Assembly: GCA_937125395.1 (NCBI GenBank)
Contig: CAKZLI010000002.1
Coordinates: 62,001-126,000, forward strand
Source of the DNA: an uncultured Glaciecola sp.
GTDB lineage: Bacteria > Pseudomonadota > Gammaproteobacteria > Enterobacterales > Alteromonadaceae
Direction of reading: 5' to 3'
Length of the DNA: 64,000 nt
The position numbers were made by a program, and so were the translations under genes. The notes beneath the pieces were generated by a model. It was not told where the DNA came from. It saw only the letters and a program-made list of their open reading frames with translations, and did not search any database. Of this stretch, positions 18,574-29,679 are shown in pieces (position 1 is the first letter of the stretch; the number at the start of each line of letters is the position of its first letter).

Positions 18574-21243
18574 ATGACTGATAACAAGCATGTTGATCAC
18601 GATCCTATCGAAACTCAAGAGTGGATAGATTCATTAGAATCAGTACTCGAAGCGGAAGGGGTAGAACGTGCTCACTATTTATTAGAGAGTATGATTGAAA
18701 AAGCGCGTCGTAGTGGTGCACATTTGCCGTATGATGCGACCACCGCTTATTTGAATACTATTCCAGCAGGTCAAGAACCGACCATGCCTGGCGATCAAAC
18801 CATTGAAACCAAAATTCGTCATGCGATCCGTTGGAACGCAATGATGATGGTATTACGAGGTTCGAAAAAAGACCTTGAGTTAGGTGGTCACATTTCCTCA
18901 TTTGCGTCCTCTGCTATGTTGTATGATGTTGGTTTTAACCATTTTTTCCGTGCGCCAAATGACAAAGACGGTGGCGATTATTTATTCGTTCAAGGTCATG
19001 TGTCTCCTGGTATCTATTCCCGTGCATTCATTGAAGGTCGTTTATCAGCGGGTCAGTTAGATAACTTCCGCCAAGAAGTCGCGGGTGAAGGTATTTCTTC
19101 TTACCCACATCCTAAATTAATGCCTGATTTTTGGCAGTTCCCAACGGTATCTATGGGCTTAGGTCCAATGCAAGCGATCTACTTAGCGCGCTTCTTAAAA
19201 TACCTCACTAACCGCGGTCTTAAAGATTGTTCTGAGCAACGCGTATGGTGTTTCATGGGGGATGGTGAAGTCGATGAGCCTGAATCATTAGGTGCCATCG
19301 GTCTTGCTTCTCGTGAAGGTCTAGACAACTTAACATTTGTAATTAACTGTAACTTACAACGCTTAGACGGTCCTGTTCGTGGTAATGGCAAAATCATCCA
19401 AGAACTTGAAGGGACATTCCGCGGCGCTGGCTGGGAAGTATTCAAAGTTGTGTGGGGACGTTACTGGGATCCATTATTAGCCCGTGATACGACCGGTAAA
19501 TTACTCGAGTTAATGAATGAAACCGTTGATGGTGAATACCAAAACTTTAAAGCCAATGGTGGTAAATACACTCGCGAAAACTTCTTCGGTAAATATCCAG
19601 AATTAAAAGAAATGGTTGCGAACATGTCAGATGATGACATTTGGCGTCTAAACCGTGGTGGGCATGATCCGGTAAAAGTGTATGCTGCATACAAACGTGC
19701 TTCAGAAACTGTCGGTCGTCCACAAGTTATCCTTGCCAAAACGGTTAAAGGTTACGGTATGGGTGAAGCGGGTGAAGGTAAAAACATCGCACACAACGTG
19801 AAGAAAATGGACATCGAGTCAGTTAAACATTATCGCGATCGTTTCAATATTCCTGTTTCTGATGAAGAAATCGGTGATTTACCGTATTACAAATTTGCTG
19901 AAGACAGCCCAGAAATGAAGTACATGCGTGAAAAACGTGAAGCGTTGCATGGTTATATGCCTGTGCGTTTAGCGCAAAGCTCGCATAACTTACCGGCTCC
20001 ACCTCTAAAAGCGTTTGATGCGGTACTTAAAGGTTCTGGTGAGCGTGAGATCTCAACGACAATGGCGTTTGTCCGTGTGTTAACCGTATTGCTAAAAGAT
20101 AAGCAAATGGGTAAAAACGTAGTGCCTATTATTCCTGATGAAGCCCGTACCTTTGGTATGGAAGGCTTATTCCGTCAAGTGGGTATTTATGCCAACCAAG
20201 GCCAAAAATACGTACCACAAGATGCCGATCAAGTTGCTTTCTATCGTGAAGATAAGAAAGGTCAAGTATTACAAGAAGGTATCAATGAGCTAGGTGCAAT
20301 GGCATCGTTCGTTGCTGCTGGTACGTCTTACTCAACTAATGATTTACCGATGTTACCGGTTTACATCTACTACTCAATGTTTGGTTTTCAACGTGTTGGT
20401 GATATGGCATGGGCAGCTGGTGATAGCCAATGTCGTGGTTTCTTAATCGGTGGTACTGCTGGTCGTACTACGCTTAATGGTGAAGGTCTACAACACCAAG
20501 ATGGTCATTCACATGTCCAAGCCGGTTTGATCCCTAACTGTGTCTCTTACGATCCGACCTATGGTTACGAAGTGGCTGTCATTACTCGTGACGGTACGCG
20601 CCGTATGTTAGAAGAACAAGAAAACGTTTTTTATTACTTAACCGTAATGAACGAAAACTACGTTCAGCCGGCAATGCCTGAAGGTTGTGAAGAAGGGATT
20701 ATCCGTGGTCTGTATCAATTAGACACAGTCGGTAAAGCCAAAACAAAAGTTAATTTATTAGGGTCAGGGACGATTTTAGTTCAAGTACGTGAAGCCGCTA
20801 AAATCTTAGCTGAAAAATACGATGTACAATCGCTTGTTTTCTCAGCGACATCATTTAATGAGCTAGGTCGTGATGGTATTGATGCTGATCGTTACAACAT
20901 GCTTCATGCTGATGGCGAACAAAAAGTACCTTACATCACGCAAGTCTTATCTAACGTCGGTCATGATGGCCCAACGATTGCGACGACCGATTATATCAAA
21001 GCGTATGCTGACCAAGTGCGTGCATTTGTTCCTGGTCAATACCGTGTATTAGGTACGGATGGCTTTGGTCGCTCTGATAGTCGTGAAAATTTACGCCGAC
21101 ATTTTGAAGTTGATGCCAATTACATTACGTTTGCTGCGCTTTATGAATTATCTAAGCAAGGTCAATTCGATAAGAAAGCACTAGCCAAAGCGATTGTCGA
21201 TTTGGGCATCGATGCTGATAAAATTAACCCACTTTACGCTTAA
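18574..21243 (+). CDS. aceE: Pyruvate dehydrogenase E1 component (homodimeric) AceE
   Basis: AceE is the thiamine-diphosphate enzyme that decarboxylates pyruvate and reductively acetylates the E2 lipoyl groups. The 889-residue length equals the E. coli type. The ThDP/Mg motif begins [10 protein letters not shown] at residue 229 and ends in the VINCNLQ segment near 260. The N-terminal region binding E2 ([16 protein letters not shown]) and the conserved [16 protein letters not shown] are present. RBS AAGGA lies upstream of the ATG. It lies between pdhR and aceF, 11 bases before the latter. Confidence 0.98.
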   Translation: MTDNKHVDHDPIETQEWIDSLESVLEAEGVERAHYLLESMIEKARRSGAHLPYDATTAYLNTIPAGQEPTMPGDQTIETKIRHAIRWNAMMMVLRGSKKDLELGGHISSFASSAMLYDVGFNHFFRAPNDKDGGDYLFVQGHVSPGIYSRAFIEGRLSAGQLDNFRQEVAGEGISSYPHPKLMPDFWQFPTVSMGLGPMQAIYLARFLKYLTNRGLKDCSEQRVWCFMGDGEVDEPESLGAIGLASREGLDNLTFVINCNLQRLDGPVRGNGKIIQELEGTFRGAGWEVFKVVWGRYWDPLLARDTTGKLLELMNETVDGEYQNFKANGGKYTRENFFGKYPELKEMVANMSDDDIWRLNRGGHDPVKVYAAYKRASETVGRPQVILAKTVKGYGMGEAGEGKNIAHNVKKMDIESVKHYRDRFNIPVSDEEIGDLPYYKFAEDSPEMKYMREKREALHGYMPVRLAQSSHNLPAPPLKAFDAVLKGSGEREISTTMAFVRVLTVLLKDKQMGKNVVPIIPDEARTFGMEGLFRQVGIYANQGQKYVPQDADQVAFYREDKKGQVLQEGINELGAMASFVAAGTSYSTNDLPMLPVYIYYSMFGFQRVGDMAWAAGDSQCRGFLIGGTAGRTTLNGEGLQHQDGHSHVQAGLIPNCVSYDPTYGYEVAVITRDGTRRMLEEQENVFYYLTVMNENYVQPAMPEGCEEGIIRGLYQLDTVGKAKTKVNLLGSGTILVQVREAAKILAEKYDVQSLVFSATSFNELGRDGIDADRYNMLHADGEQKVPYITQVLSNVGHDGPTIATTDYIKAYADQVRAFVPGQYRVLGTDGFGRSDSRENLRRHFEVDANYITFAALYELSKQGQFDKKALAKAIVDLGIDADKINPLYA

Positions 21244-21254
21244 GGAATATTGTC

Positions 21255-22934
21255 ATGTCTGATATTAAAGATGTATTAGTCCCTGATTTGGGTGAAGATT
21301 CAGTTGAAGTCATTGAAATATGTGTTGCTGTTGGCGATAGCATAGACGCTGAAGACGCGATTGTAACCGTCGAAAGTGATAAAGCTTCTATGGATATTCC
21401 GGCGCCATTTGCTGGTGACATTGCCGAAATTTGTGTCGCGGTAGGTGATAAAATATCACAAGGCTCATTATTAGCTAAGATCAGTGCGGCAGCAACAACT
21501 GCTGCAGAAACACCGGCAGCCCCTGTAACAGAGCCTGCACAAGAAGTTGCTGCTCCTGCGGCACTGGTTGAAGAAGTCGCCGTTGTGCCAGCCCCTGTTA
21601 CAACAAGTGCAGTGAGCATTATTGAAGTGACAGTGCCAGATATTGGTGGTGATGAGAACGTTGAAGTTATCGAAGTACTTGTTGCTGCAGGTGATCAGGT
21701 TGAAGCTGAAGATGGACTTATTACGGTTGAAACCGATAAAGCCTCAATGGATGTGCCTGCACCTGAGTCTGGTATCGTCAAAGAAGTACATCTGAATGTT
21801 GGCGACAAAGTGTCGCAAGGTAGCTTGGTGATACATTTAGAAGTGACGAGTACGACGACTGAGGCTGCACCAGCACCAGCACAGGCACCAGCTGCGGCAC
21901 CAGCCCCTGCTGCTGCGCCAGTTGTAACGGCAACAGACACAGCGCCAGTAGCAGCTAAAGCACCACCAGTGCCACATCATCCTTCTGCAACTATTCAAGC
22001 AACCGGCAAAGTGCATGCATCTCCGTCTGTGCGTCGAATAGCGCGTGAATTTGGTGTTGATTTGACTCAGGTAAATGGTAGTGGCAGTAAAGGACGTATT
22101 GTTAAAGAAGATGTGCAATCGTTCGTTAAGTATGAATTGTCTCGTCCAAAAGTTACCTCAGCCACAGCAAGCTCTGTTGGTGATGGTGCTTTACAAGTGC
22201 TTGCTTCACCCAAAGTTGACTTTAGTAAGTTTGGTGAGGTTGAAGAAAAACCGTTATCTCGCATCCAAAAAATATCAGGGCCTACCTTACATCGTAACTG
22301 GGTCACTATCCCACATGTTACGCAGTTTGATGAAGCTGATATCACGGATATGGAATCATTCCGTAAAGCACAAAATGTGGTAGCAGAAAAGCGCAAGCTT
22401 GGTTTTAAAATATCCCCACTGGTTTTCATTATGAAAGCAGTTGCTGATGCATTGAAAGCTTACCCCACATTTAATTCATCGTTGTCTGCAGATGGCGAGA
22501 GTTTAATATTGAAGAAATATTTCCATATTGGTATCGCTGTTGACACGCCGAATGGTTTGGTTGTGCCGGTCGTGCCTGACGTTGACCAAAAAGGTATCCT
22601 TGAGTTATCTAAAGAATTAATGGAAATAAGTGTTAAAGCGCGTGATGGCAAGCTAAAAGCTGCCGATATGCAAGGAAGCTGTTTTACCATTTCTAGTCTT
22701 GGTGGTATCGGTGGTACTGCATTTACGCCGATTGTTAACGCTCCAGATGTTGCTATTTTGGGTGTTTCTAAGTCAGAGATAAAACCAAAGTGGAATGGTC
22801 AAGACTTTGCGCCTAAGTTAATGTTACCACTATCATTATCTTACGATCACCGAGTTATTGATGGTGCATTAGCGGCTCGATTTGCTGTGCATATTAAAGA
22901 TGTGTTGACTGATTTACGTCAAATTATCCTGTAG
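21255..22934 (+). CDS. aceF: Pyruvate dehydrogenase E2, dihydrolipoamide acetyltransferase AceF
   Basis: AceF forms the core of the pyruvate dehydrogenase complex and transfers acetyl groups to CoA. The 559-residue product has two lipoyl domains, with lipoylated lysines in VESDKASMD (Lys43) and VETDKASMD (Lys162). An Ala/Pro-rich flexible linker (about 205-235) is followed by the peripheral-subunit-binding domain [16 protein letters not shown] (about 255-295). The catalytic acetyltransferase domain ends in [15 protein letters not shown] (His532, Asp536). E. coli has three lipoyl domains; two is common elsewhere. No truncation is visible. Confidence 0.97.
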   Translation: MSDIKDVLVPDLGEDSVEVIEICVAVGDSIDAEDAIVTVESDKASMDIPAPFAGDIAEICVAVGDKISQGSLLAKISAAATTAAETPAAPVTEPAQEVAAPAALVEEVAVVPAPVTTSAVSIIEVTVPDIGGDENVEVIEVLVAAGDQVEAEDGLITVETDKASMDVPAPESGIVKEVHLNVGDKVSQGSLVIHLEVTSTTTEAAPAPAQAPAAAPAPAAAPVVTATDTAPVAAKAPPVPHHPSATIQATGKVHASPSVRRIAREFGVDLTQVNGSGSKGRIVKEDVQSFVKYELSRPKVTSATASSVGDGALQVLASPKVDFSKFGEVEEKPLSRIQKISGPTLHRNWVTIPHVTQFDEADITDMESFRKAQNVVAEKRKLGFKISPLVFIMKAVADALKAYPTFNSSLSADGESLILKKYFHIGIAVDTPNGLVVPVVPDVDQKGILELSKELMEISVKARDGKLKAADMQGSCFTISSLGGIGGTAFTPIVNAPDVAILGVSKSEIKPKWNGQDFAPKLMLPLSLSYDHRVIDGALAARFAVHIKDVLTDLRQIIL

Positions 22935-23052
22935 CTAATCGAGGCTAAGAGATATTGATATAGAGGGAGTGGTTTACAGAGTGCAGTAATACCCTGTAAA
23001 CTTACCCTCGAAAAATCAATCTTTGCTAAATTACGAAATTTTTGAGGTCATA

Positions 23053-24471
23053 ATGAGCGAAATTAAAACGCAACTAGTAGTGTTAGGAGCCGGTCCTGGT
23101 GGTTACTCAGCCGCATTCCGAGCAGCCGATTTAGGGATAGATACTGTACTAGTTGACGCCCGTGCAACGTTAGGTGGTGTATGTTTGAACGTGGGTTGTA
23201 TCCCATCAAAAGCATTGCTGCATGTTGCCAAAGTTATCAAGGAAGCTAAACATTTATCAAGTCATGGAGTCTCATTTGGAGAACCACAGATTGATTTAGA
23301 TAAAGTACGTGATTGGAAAGACAGCGTCGTTAGTCAGTTGACTAAAGGTCTAAGTGGCATGACCAAGATGCGTAAAGTACAACACGTCCAAGGCTACGGT
23401 AAATTCACCGGGAGTAATACCTTGGAAGTGACAGGTGACAAAGGCACCACCACCATTACGTTTGACAACGCGATCATTGCTGCCGGTTCAGAGCCAGTAT
23501 CATTGCCTTTTATTCCACAAGACGACCGTGTGATTGATTCAACTGGTGCACTTGAGATGAAAGATATCCCAGGTAAAATGCTTGTACTTGGTGGTGGTAT
23601 TATTGGTCTTGAAATGGGGACGGTTTATCATGCGCTTGGTTCAAAAATCGATGTTGTCGAATTTTTAGACCAGCTTATCCCTGCTGCTGATAAAGATATC
23701 GTAAAAGTCTACAACAAGACGATTAAAGATACTTTCAATGTGATGTTACAAACCAAAGTAACAGGCGTTGAAGCCAAAAAAGACGGATTATATGTGAGCT
23801 TTGAAGGCAAACAAGCACCTGCTGAACCTGTCCGTTATGACAAAGTATTAGTCGCTGTAGGTCGTAAACCCAATGGTCTGTTAATGGCAGCTGATGTAGC
23901 TGGTGTAACAGTTGATGAACGTGGTTTTATCAATGTTGATAAGCAAATGCGGACAAATGTACCGCATATATTTGCTATTGGCGATTTAGTTGGTCAGCCA
24001 ATGCTTGCTCACAAAGCGGTTCATGAAGGTCATGTTGCTGCGGAAGTCATTTCTGGTAAGCAGCATTACTTCGATCCTAAATGTATTCCTTCTGTTGCCT
24101 ATACTGAGCCAGAACTTGCTTGGGTTGGGTTAACCGAGAAAGAAGCAAAAGAGCAAGGCATCAACTACGAAGCAGCCTCATTCCCATGGGCAGCCTCTGG
24201 TAGAGCGATTGCTTCAGATGCGACTGACGGGTTGACTAAACTGATCTTTGATAAAGATACCGATCGTATCATCGGCGGTGCAATGGTAGGCACTAATGCT
24301 GGTGAGATGCTCGGCGAAATAGGCCTTGCAATTGAAATGGGTGCTGATGCAGAAGATATTGCATTAACAATCCATGCTCACCCAACTTTGAATGAATCTA
24401 TTGGTCAAGCTGCTGAGATTTATGAAGGCAGCATTACTGATTTACCGAATGCAAAAGCAAAGAAAAAATAA
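23053..24471 (+). CDS. lpdA: Dihydrolipoyl dehydrogenase (E3) LpdA
   Basis: LpdA is the flavoprotein that reoxidises dihydrolipoamide in the pyruvate and 2-oxoglutarate dehydrogenase complexes. The FAD-binding GAGPGGYSAAFRAADLG is at the N-terminus and the redox disulfide is in GGVCLNVGCIPSK (Cys44, Cys49). The NAD fold has LGGGIIGLEMGTVYHALG, and the active-site His lies in HAHPTLNES near the C-terminus. I use the ATG at 23053 (472 residues), with GAGGT just upstream, over an in-frame ATG ten codons earlier. A 118-base gap separates it from aceF and may hold its own promoter. Confidence 0.97.
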   Translation: MSEIKTQLVVLGAGPGGYSAAFRAADLGIDTVLVDARATLGGVCLNVGCIPSKALLHVAKVIKEAKHLSSHGVSFGEPQIDLDKVRDWKDSVVSQLTKGLSGMTKMRKVQHVQGYGKFTGSNTLEVTGDKGTTTITFDNAIIAAGSEPVSLPFIPQDDRVIDSTGALEMKDIPGKMLVLGGGIIGLEMGTVYHALGSKIDVVEFLDQLIPAADKDIVKVYNKTIKDTFNVMLQTKVTGVEAKKDGLYVSFEGKQAPAEPVRYDKVLVAVGRKPNGLLMAADVAGVTVDERGFINVDKQMRTNVPHIFAIGDLVGQPMLAHKAVHEGHVAAEVISGKQHYFDPKCIPSVAYTEPELAWVGLTEKEAKEQGINYEAASFPWAASGRAIASDATDGLTKLIFDKDTDRIIGGAMVGTNAGEMLGEIGLAIEMGADAEDIALTIHAHPTLNESIGQAAEIYEGSITDLPNAKAKKK

Positions 24472-24505
24472 CGTTATCTCTGCTTAAGTAGTCCTAACGG
24501 TTAAT

Positions 24506-24542
24506 GATCCCTAATTCTGGCAACAGATTAGGGATTTTTTTT
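24506..24542 (+). terminator. Rho-independent terminator after lpdA
   Basis: ATCCCTAAT at 24507-24515 pairs perfectly with ATTAGGGAT at 24527-24535, followed by eight T residues. It ends the pdhR-aceEF-lpdA operon. Confidence 0.92.
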
Positions 24543-24616
24543 GCTAAACTAATACAACACCCATACAGCTTAGTGGTATTGTAAAATTGTTAACCTTAGC
24601 GTTGTAAATATTGTTT

Positions 24617-24871
24617 ATGCGTCAAATTGAATTGTTTCGTGTTCCAAGCCCTTGTATCGGGATCTGTCAATCAGGGCCTAAGGGTTTTTGCACGGGTTGC
24701 TATCGTTCACGTGATGAGCGAGTAATGTGGTTGAAAGTAGACGATAACACAAAAAAAGTCATCAATGATGCGTGTATGCGCAGAAAACGGGCCTACCTAA
24801 AACGTCAACAGAATAATGTGCAGACGAGTCATTCTAAACCTACTGACCCCTCCCAATCTGACTTATTTTGA
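24617..24871 (+). CDS. DUF1289 domain protein
   Basis: Small 84-residue protein with the DUF1289 signature SPCIGICQSGPKGFCTGCYR, four cysteines in a CxxxC...CxxC arrangement that probably binds a metal or Fe-S centre. A helical YRSRDERVMWLKVDD segment follows. The C-terminal 20 residues are polar and variable. Function is not known. I use the ATG at 24617; an in-frame TTG lies two codons earlier. No convincing ribosome-binding site is visible. It stands alone between the lpdA terminator and the DUF481 gene. Confidence 0.8.
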   Translation: MRQIELFRVPSPCIGICQSGPKGFCTGCYRSRDERVMWLKVDDNTKKVINDACMRRKRAYLKRQQNNVQTSHSKPTDPSQSDLF

Positions 24872-25104
24872 ATTGCTGCGAACACGCTTAGATTTATTCC
24901 TGCAAACCCAAAATTGTTAGCTATACTTATCCTTAAATTTCAATTGATTAGCGATTATCGATGAGCTTTTTTGTATTTAGCTCTTGATCATATAGAGAAG
25001 AATTACAAATCACGATAGAATACCCCGCGTTAATTGACTTGCCCGAATTGACACGGATTCAAACAAATTCGGCAGTAGGTATTGTTTAAATAAAAAGGAA
25101 AAAT

Positions 25105-25851
25105 ATGCGTTTATCAACAGTCTCCCATTCTCTCGTGTTAGCTGCACTTTGTACTTCTTTTGCCAGCTACGCAGAGGAAACTAAACACATGTCTATGGAC
25201 GGTGAATTTGGTTTGATCGCCAACACAGGTAATACTGAAGCGACCTCTTTAAGTGCAGGCTTACGCGGTACGCAAGAACTAGCCGAATGGAGTAATGAGT
25301 ACACATTTGATGGTTTGTACAAGCAAGATAAAGTCACCACCGGTGATACGACATCGACAGAAACGACGGCACAAAAGTTTTTTTTATCAGGTCAGGCGAA
25401 CTATAAATTAACGCAAGAAAACCAGCGTTTGTTTATCTTTGGTTCATACGAAGATGACCGTTTCTCAAATTTTAAATATCAATCCACCATTGCTTTGGGT
25501 TGGAACCAAAAAATGTGGGAAAATGATAAATCGACATTCAGTTATTCTGTCGGTCCTGGTTATACGTTTGTCAAAGAACAAAGTGGTAAGAATTTAAATA
25601 GCGTTATCGTCCGTGCTGCCCTTGAGTATTCACACAAACTGTCTGACACGGCGAAGATAACCCAATCGCTATCAACTGAATTTGGTGAGTTTAATACGAA
25701 ATCTCGTTCTTTAACCGCCGTTTCTGCCACTATTAATGGGGCGTTATCAATGAAGGTATCGTTGAAACTTGATCATAATACGGACGTGGAATCGGATAGA
25801 GATAAGTTAGATACAGAAACCGCAGTGACGTTGGTTTATTCTTTTTTCTAA
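25105..25851 (+). CDS. DUF481 outer-membrane beta-barrel protein (YdiY-like)
   Basis: Predicted outer-membrane protein of the DUF481 (YdiY) family, 248 residues. A Sec signal peptide covers about residues 1-23 (LVLAALCTSFASYA, cleavage before EE). The rest is alternating amphipathic strands rich in aromatic residues, starting GEFGLIANTGNTEATSLSAG and ending with a barrel-type C-terminal aromatic, VTLVYSFF. AAAAAGGAAA is the ribosome-binding site. Function is unknown. E. coli ydiY responds to acid, but I see nothing here showing regulation. It is monocistronic between two terminators. Confidence 0.87.
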   Translation: MRLSTVSHSLVLAALCTSFASYAEETKHMSMDGEFGLIANTGNTEATSLSAGLRGTQELAEWSNEYTFDGLYKQDKVTTGDTTSTETTAQKFFLSGQANYKLTQENQRLFIFGSYEDDRFSNFKYQSTIALGWNQKMWENDKSTFSYSVGPGYTFVKEQSGKNLNSVIVRAALEYSHKLSDTAKITQSLSTEFGEFNTKSRSLTAVSATINGALSMKVSLKLDHNTDVESDRDKLDTETAVTLVYSFF

Positions 25852-25901
25852 ATCATTTATAGCATGCTGAGGGGGTGTTGCAATGCATGTGATTGTGCTA
25901 T

Positions 25902-25940
25902 AAAAAAACGCTTAGTGGTCGAAGCCAGTAAGCGTTTTTT
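25902..25940. terminator. Bidirectional terminator between the DUF481 gene and serA
   Basis: AAAACGCTTA at 25905-25914 pairs with TAAGCGTTTT at 25929-25938, and an inner GTGG/CCA extension has one mismatch. A and T tracts on both flanks suit termination of both converging transcripts. Confidence 0.9.
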
Positions 25941-25962
25941 GCTATTCAAACAGCGCAAAATA

Positions 25963-27192
25963 TCAGTGCAGGATGCGAGTTTTGATCGTGCCCTCTATCA
26001 TGGTCAGCTGTGCAAATGCATCATCAGCACGGTCGGTTTCGACATCGATAACCACATAACCAATATTCTCATTAGTTTGTAAGTATTGTGCTGCAATATT
26101 AATATTTTGAGATGCAAATGCTTGGTTTATTTTGGTTAATACGCCAGGTATATTTTGATGGATGTGCAATAAACGTGAGTGTTTAGCATGACCCGGTAAC
26201 GATACCTCTGGGAAATTGACCGCAGATAGCGTTGAACCATTATCTGAATATTTAGCTAATTTACCCGCAACTTCAATGCCAATATTCGCTTGAGCTTCTT
26301 GTGTACTTCCACCGACGTGTGGTGTGAGTATCACGTTGTCGAAGCGACGTAACGGTGATACAAATTCTTCATGATTAGATTTAGGTTCAATCGGGAACAC
26401 ATCAATAGCTGCGCCGTTAATTTTACCGGATGCTAATGCGTTTTCTAATGCAGGAATGTCGATGACGGTACCGCGAGCAGCATTGATTAACACTGCGCCA
26501 TCTTTCATTTGCGCCAGTTCTTGCTCACCGATCATGTTTTGTGTCTCGGCGGTTTCGGGAACATGCAGACTCACTACGTCAGAACTGTTCAATAAATCGT
26601 TTAAACGCTTAATTTGTATCGCATTACCTAGCACTAACTTGTCTTCGATATCAAAGAACTGAACACGCATCCCTAAATGCTCGGCTAGAATACTTAACTG
26701 AGTACCAATATGGCCGTAACCAATAATACCTAAGGTTTTGCCGCGAGCTTCGTATGAGCCGGTTGCACTCTTATCCCACTCACCTCGATGTGCTTTAGCA
26801 TTCTTAGCCGGTATACCGCGTAACAAAATAATGAGTGTGCCTAAAACAAGTTCTGCCACTGAACGAGTGTTGGAGAAAGGGGCGTTAAACACGGGAATAC
26901 CACGAATTTGTGTCGCCGATAAATCTACTTGGTTAGTGCCAATGCAAAAACACCCGACAGCAACAAGTTTGTTGGCGTGTGCAACCACATTTTCAGTAAT
27001 TTGAGTGCGTGAACGCAAGCCAATGAAGTGGACATCTTTGACTTTTTGAATTAATTCTTCTTCGGGTAACGAGGTTTTTAGATATTCAATATTACTGTAA
27101 CCATTACTCTCTAAGGTTTCAATGGCACTCTCATGTACCCCTTCAAGCAGTAATATTTTGATTTTATCTTTTGGCAGTGAAATCTTACTCAT
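25963..27192 (-). CDS. serA: D-3-phosphoglycerate dehydrogenase SerA
   Basis: SerA catalyses the first step of serine synthesis, oxidising 3-phosphoglycerate with NAD. The 409-residue length matches E. coli. It has the NAD-binding LGIIGYGHIGTQLSILAEHLG, substrate Arg/catalytic region LINAARGTVIDI, and the His-Glu relay with LTPHVGGSTQEAQANIG. A C-terminal ACT domain (about residues 335-409) with LLHIHQNIPGVLTKINQAF gives serine feedback inhibition. An AGG box precedes the ATG. Neighbouring rpiA on the same strand is conserved in gammaproteobacteria. Confidence 0.97.
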   Translation of the reverse strand: MSKISLPKDKIKILLLEGVHESAIETLESNGYSNIEYLKTSLPEEELIQKVKDVHFIGLRSRTQITENVVAHANKLVAVGCFCIGTNQVDLSATQIRGIPVFNAPFSNTRSVAELVLGTLIILLRGIPAKNAKAHRGEWDKSATGSYEARGKTLGIIGYGHIGTQLSILAEHLGMRVQFFDIEDKLVLGNAIQIKRLNDLLNSSDVVSLHVPETAETQNMIGEQELAQMKDGAVLINAARGTVIDIPALENALASGKINGAAIDVFPIEPKSNHEEFVSPLRRFDNVILTPHVGGSTQEAQANIGIEVAGKLAKYSDNGSTLSAVNFPEVSLPGHAKHSRLLHIHQNIPGVLTKINQAFASQNINIAAQYLQTNENIGYVVIDVETDRADDAFAQLTMIEGTIKTRILH

Positions 27193-27305
27193 AAAAATAT
27201 ACCTGTTACGAAAATGTTAAAAAGACATCTAGACGTCTAAATGATTAATTTACCAAAATGTGACGGTACTAGATAGTCTTTTTTAATCAATGTAACAATT
27301 ATTAT

Positions 27306-27959
27306 TTATAAGGTATGCACACCTTCGTCTGTTCCGACTAACAGTGTATCGGCACCTCTATGCGCGAATAACCCGTTGGTGACCACACCGACGATTTGGT
27401 TGATTTGCGTTTCTAATTCACGAGGATTAAGGATAGTTAAGTTATATACGTCCAAAATGACATTGCCATTATCAGTAATAATGCCTTCACGATAGACAGG
27501 GTCACCACCGAGCTTGACTAGTTCACGTGCGACATAACTTCGTGCCATGGGGATCACTTCGACCGGTAATGGAAAATCACCTAACACACCCACTTGCTTT
27601 GTATCATCGATAATGCATATAAATTGTTTGGCTACAGCAGCAACAATTTTTTCGCGGGTTAACGCTGCGCCACCGCCTTTGATCATATGTTTGTGTTCGG
27701 TAATCTCATCAGCGCCGTCGATATACACGTCCAAACGGTCAATGCTGTTAAGATCATATACCTCAATGCCTAACGCTTTTAGTTGTTGGGTCGACGCATC
27801 CGAACTTGAGACGGCACCAGCAATCAGGTGTTTTTTATCAGCTAAGGCCGCGATAAAATAATCAACGGTTGAACCAGTTCCAACACCAATAACATCATCG
27901 TTTTTTACATAGGCGAGTGCAGCTTGAGCTGCTGCGCGTTTTTTGTCATCTTGAGTCAT
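27306..27959 (-). CDS. rpiA: Ribose-5-phosphate isomerase A
   Basis: RpiA interconverts ribose 5-phosphate and ribulose 5-phosphate. The 217-residue product has [12 protein letters not shown] (phosphate loop), [24 protein letters not shown] (catalytic Asp) and [13 protein letters not shown] (catalytic Lys and Glu region). An AAGGAAA ribosome-binding site is present. It sits next to serA and, here, near ribokinase and nucleoside hydrolase genes, so ribose released from nucleosides and phosphorylated could feed directly into this enzyme. Confidence 0.97.
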   Translation of the reverse strand: MTQDDKKRAAAQAALAYVKNDDVIGVGTGSTVDYFIAALADKKHLIAGAVSSSDASTQQLKALGIEVYDLNSIDRLDVYIDGADEITEHKHMIKGGGAALTREKIVAAVAKQFICIIDDTKQVGVLGDFPLPVEVIPMARSYVARELVKLGGDPVYREGIITDNGNVILDVYNLTILNPRELETQINQIVGVVTNGLFAHRGADTLLVGTDEGVHTL

Positions 27960-28044
27960 ACGTCATTTCCTTTCGGCATGGATTATTCTGGTGATATTAA
28001 CGATACAAATATTCTTCATTGTACTTATTTAATACTACAGTAGT

Positions 28045-28692
28045 TTAGGTGATTGTGATGCACTTTTGTTCTGTAACGATATGCGACATGGGTATGTCCC
28101 AGCTAGCATGAGGCAAATTAGCGACCTGTTGCAAGCTATGTGCTAAACCAAGCAAGGCAGGTTGTCGGTCAACGGGATGAGCAAGATAACCTACTTGATT
28201 CTGCATGATGCCAGCTAATGTTCGATCATAATAGCCACCGCCCATGCCCATTCTATTGCCTAGGTGATCAAAGCCTACTAGTGGCACCAAGATATGGTCA
28301 ATAAGATGAATTGGGCAAAGAGTACTTATATTTGCCCGAGGTTCCAAAATGCCAAAGCGATTGGGATGCAATACCGTTTCGGGCGTATATTCAACAAAGA
28401 TTAAAGCGCCTTTACGCCAAGGCACAAAGGGATGTAAGACTGGCAAAACAACCTGGATCTGGTGTTGCCAAGCCCATTGAATAATAGCATGAGGGCTGAT
28501 CTCACCGTCGTTTGTGAGATAGGCTGCAATGCATTTAGCCCCTTGCAATAGTGGAGTGACATGTGCACATAATTGCTGTGCTGCGACCGTTTGTTGTTTC
28601 GCAGTCAGCGCCATACGTTGGTCACGCAACTGGCGCCGAAGACTAGCCCGTTGCGCCATTTGCGGTTCTGGATGCGACTTAGCGGAGGTCAT
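28045..28692 (-). CDS. fau: 5-formyltetrahydrofolate cyclo-ligase (YgfA)
   Basis: Converts 5-formyltetrahydrofolate to 5,10-methenyltetrahydrofolate using ATP. The 215-residue product has an N-terminal RRQLRDQRMAL helix and IAAYLTNDGEISP. The diagnostic C-terminal motif is GMGGGYYDRTLA, followed by a hydrophobic strand. The gene is classically the one co-transcribed with 6S RNA; here two genes separate them. The ATG at 28692 has a weak ribosome site, and Met12 is an alternative. Both leave the catalytic domain unchanged. Confidence 0.93.
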   Translation of the reverse strand: MTSAKSHPEPQMAQRASLRRQLRDQRMALTAKQQTVAAQQLCAHVTPLLQGAKCIAAYLTNDGEISPHAIIQWAWQHQIQVVLPVLHPFVPWRKGALIFVEYTPETVLHPNRFGILEPRANISTLCPIHLIDHILVPLVGFDHLGNRMGMGGGYYDRTLAGIMQNQVGYLAHPVDRQPALLGLAHSLQQVANLPHASWDIPMSHIVTEQKCITIT

Positions 28693-28717
28693 TTAGCTTG
28701 CACAACACAGTAGGCTG

Positions 28718-29662
28718 TTACAGCGCATAAGTATCAATAAACAGTTGCGTTAACTGTGCATGGTCAACACGGGTCGCCACATTGACTGTTGGGGCCTCTA
28801 ACCATAACGGACTCATGGTTGAACCTACTGGTGCAATGGCTGTTTGACCACGATCTAACTCACCAGTACCAATCCGGGCATGACCACGAGTAAAAGTAAA
28901 TAAATCCGGTTTAAGCAAGTAAGCAAGAGGAAACGCATCATGAAAATAACAGACCCGCTCAGGTAGCCCTTGCGAATAAAAGTCCATATAAAATTGAGCT
29001 GAATCGCGCACGAAACCACCGAGTATCGGATTTTTTTGCGCTAGGATATCTACAAAATCAGGTGCAAAAGGGATGTCATAAGTCACATCCAGCCCAAACA
29101 TAGTTAACGGCCAAGATGCACCAAATACGATATCCGCAGCATGGGCATCGTTCCATATATTTGCTTCTGCAAGTGGTGTTACATTGCCTTTAACGAAGGC
29201 CGCGCCACCCATAATATACACTTGTTTGACTAAGCTGGGTAATTCTGGACATAAGCGTAACGCGAGTGCCAAATTACCTAATGGTCCTACAGCAACTAAG
29301 GTCACTTCACCTGGGTTGGCTTTGACAGTATCAACAATAAACTGCGCAGATGAACGCGGGTCCAGTTGACCCAAGGGGGCTGCGACAGGAATATCACCAA
29401 AGCCATTATCACCGTGGACAAAGTGTGCGTAGGTTGATTCAGGACCTACCCATGGCATACCAACACCTTGAGTAACAGGAATAGATTGCTTCGCGATATC
29501 GCACAGACGCAGTGCATTTTGCGCTGACATGCTGACCGGGACGTTTCCGTATACAGTGGTCAATCCTAATATCTCGATGTCGGGCGATTGCATTGCAAAG
29601 AAAATAGCCATTGCATCATCAATACCCGGATCAGTATCTAAAATTATTTTATGCGTTGCCAT
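28718..29662 (-). CDS. Inosine/uridine-preferring nucleoside hydrolase
   Basis: Predicted ribonucleoside hydrolase that splits nucleosides into base and ribose. The 314-residue product starts with the calcium-binding signature IILDTDPGIDDAMAI and LGLTTVYGN, and has EVTLVAVGPLGNLA, YIMGGAAFVKGNVTP, EANIWNDAHAADIV and the late FHDAFPLAYL (catalytic His-Asp). AAGGAG precedes the ATG. It is 17 bases downstream of rbsK, forming a coherent salvage pair: release of ribose, then phosphorylation. Base preference cannot be read from sequence. Confidence 0.92.
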   Translation of the reverse strand: MATHKIILDTDPGIDDAMAIFFAMQSPDIEILGLTTVYGNVPVSMSAQNALRLCDIAKQSIPVTQGVGMPWVGPESTYAHFVHGDNGFGDIPVAAPLGQLDPRSSAQFIVDTVKANPGEVTLVAVGPLGNLALALRLCPELPSLVKQVYIMGGAAFVKGNVTPLAEANIWNDAHAADIVFGASWPLTMFGLDVTYDIPFAPDFVDILAQKNPILGGFVRDSAQFYMDFYSQGLPERVCYFHDAFPLAYLLKPDLFTFTRGHARIGTGELDRGQTAIAPVGSTMSPLWLEAPTVNVATRVDHAQLTQLFIDTYAL

Positions 29663-29679
29663 GGATGGCTCCTTGTTTA

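Noticed and set aside
21255..21850. Long internal repeat in aceF
   Set aside because: It is the expected duplication of lipoyl domains.
21837..22118. Cys/Trp/Arg-rich open frame antisense to the aceF linker
   Set aside because: Produced by the Ala/Pro-rich repeat codons of the aceF linker read backwards.
25864..26082. A 72-residue open frame after the DUF481 gene
   Set aside because: It runs through a bidirectional terminator and the antisense of the serA 3' end; no ribosome site or recognisable protein.
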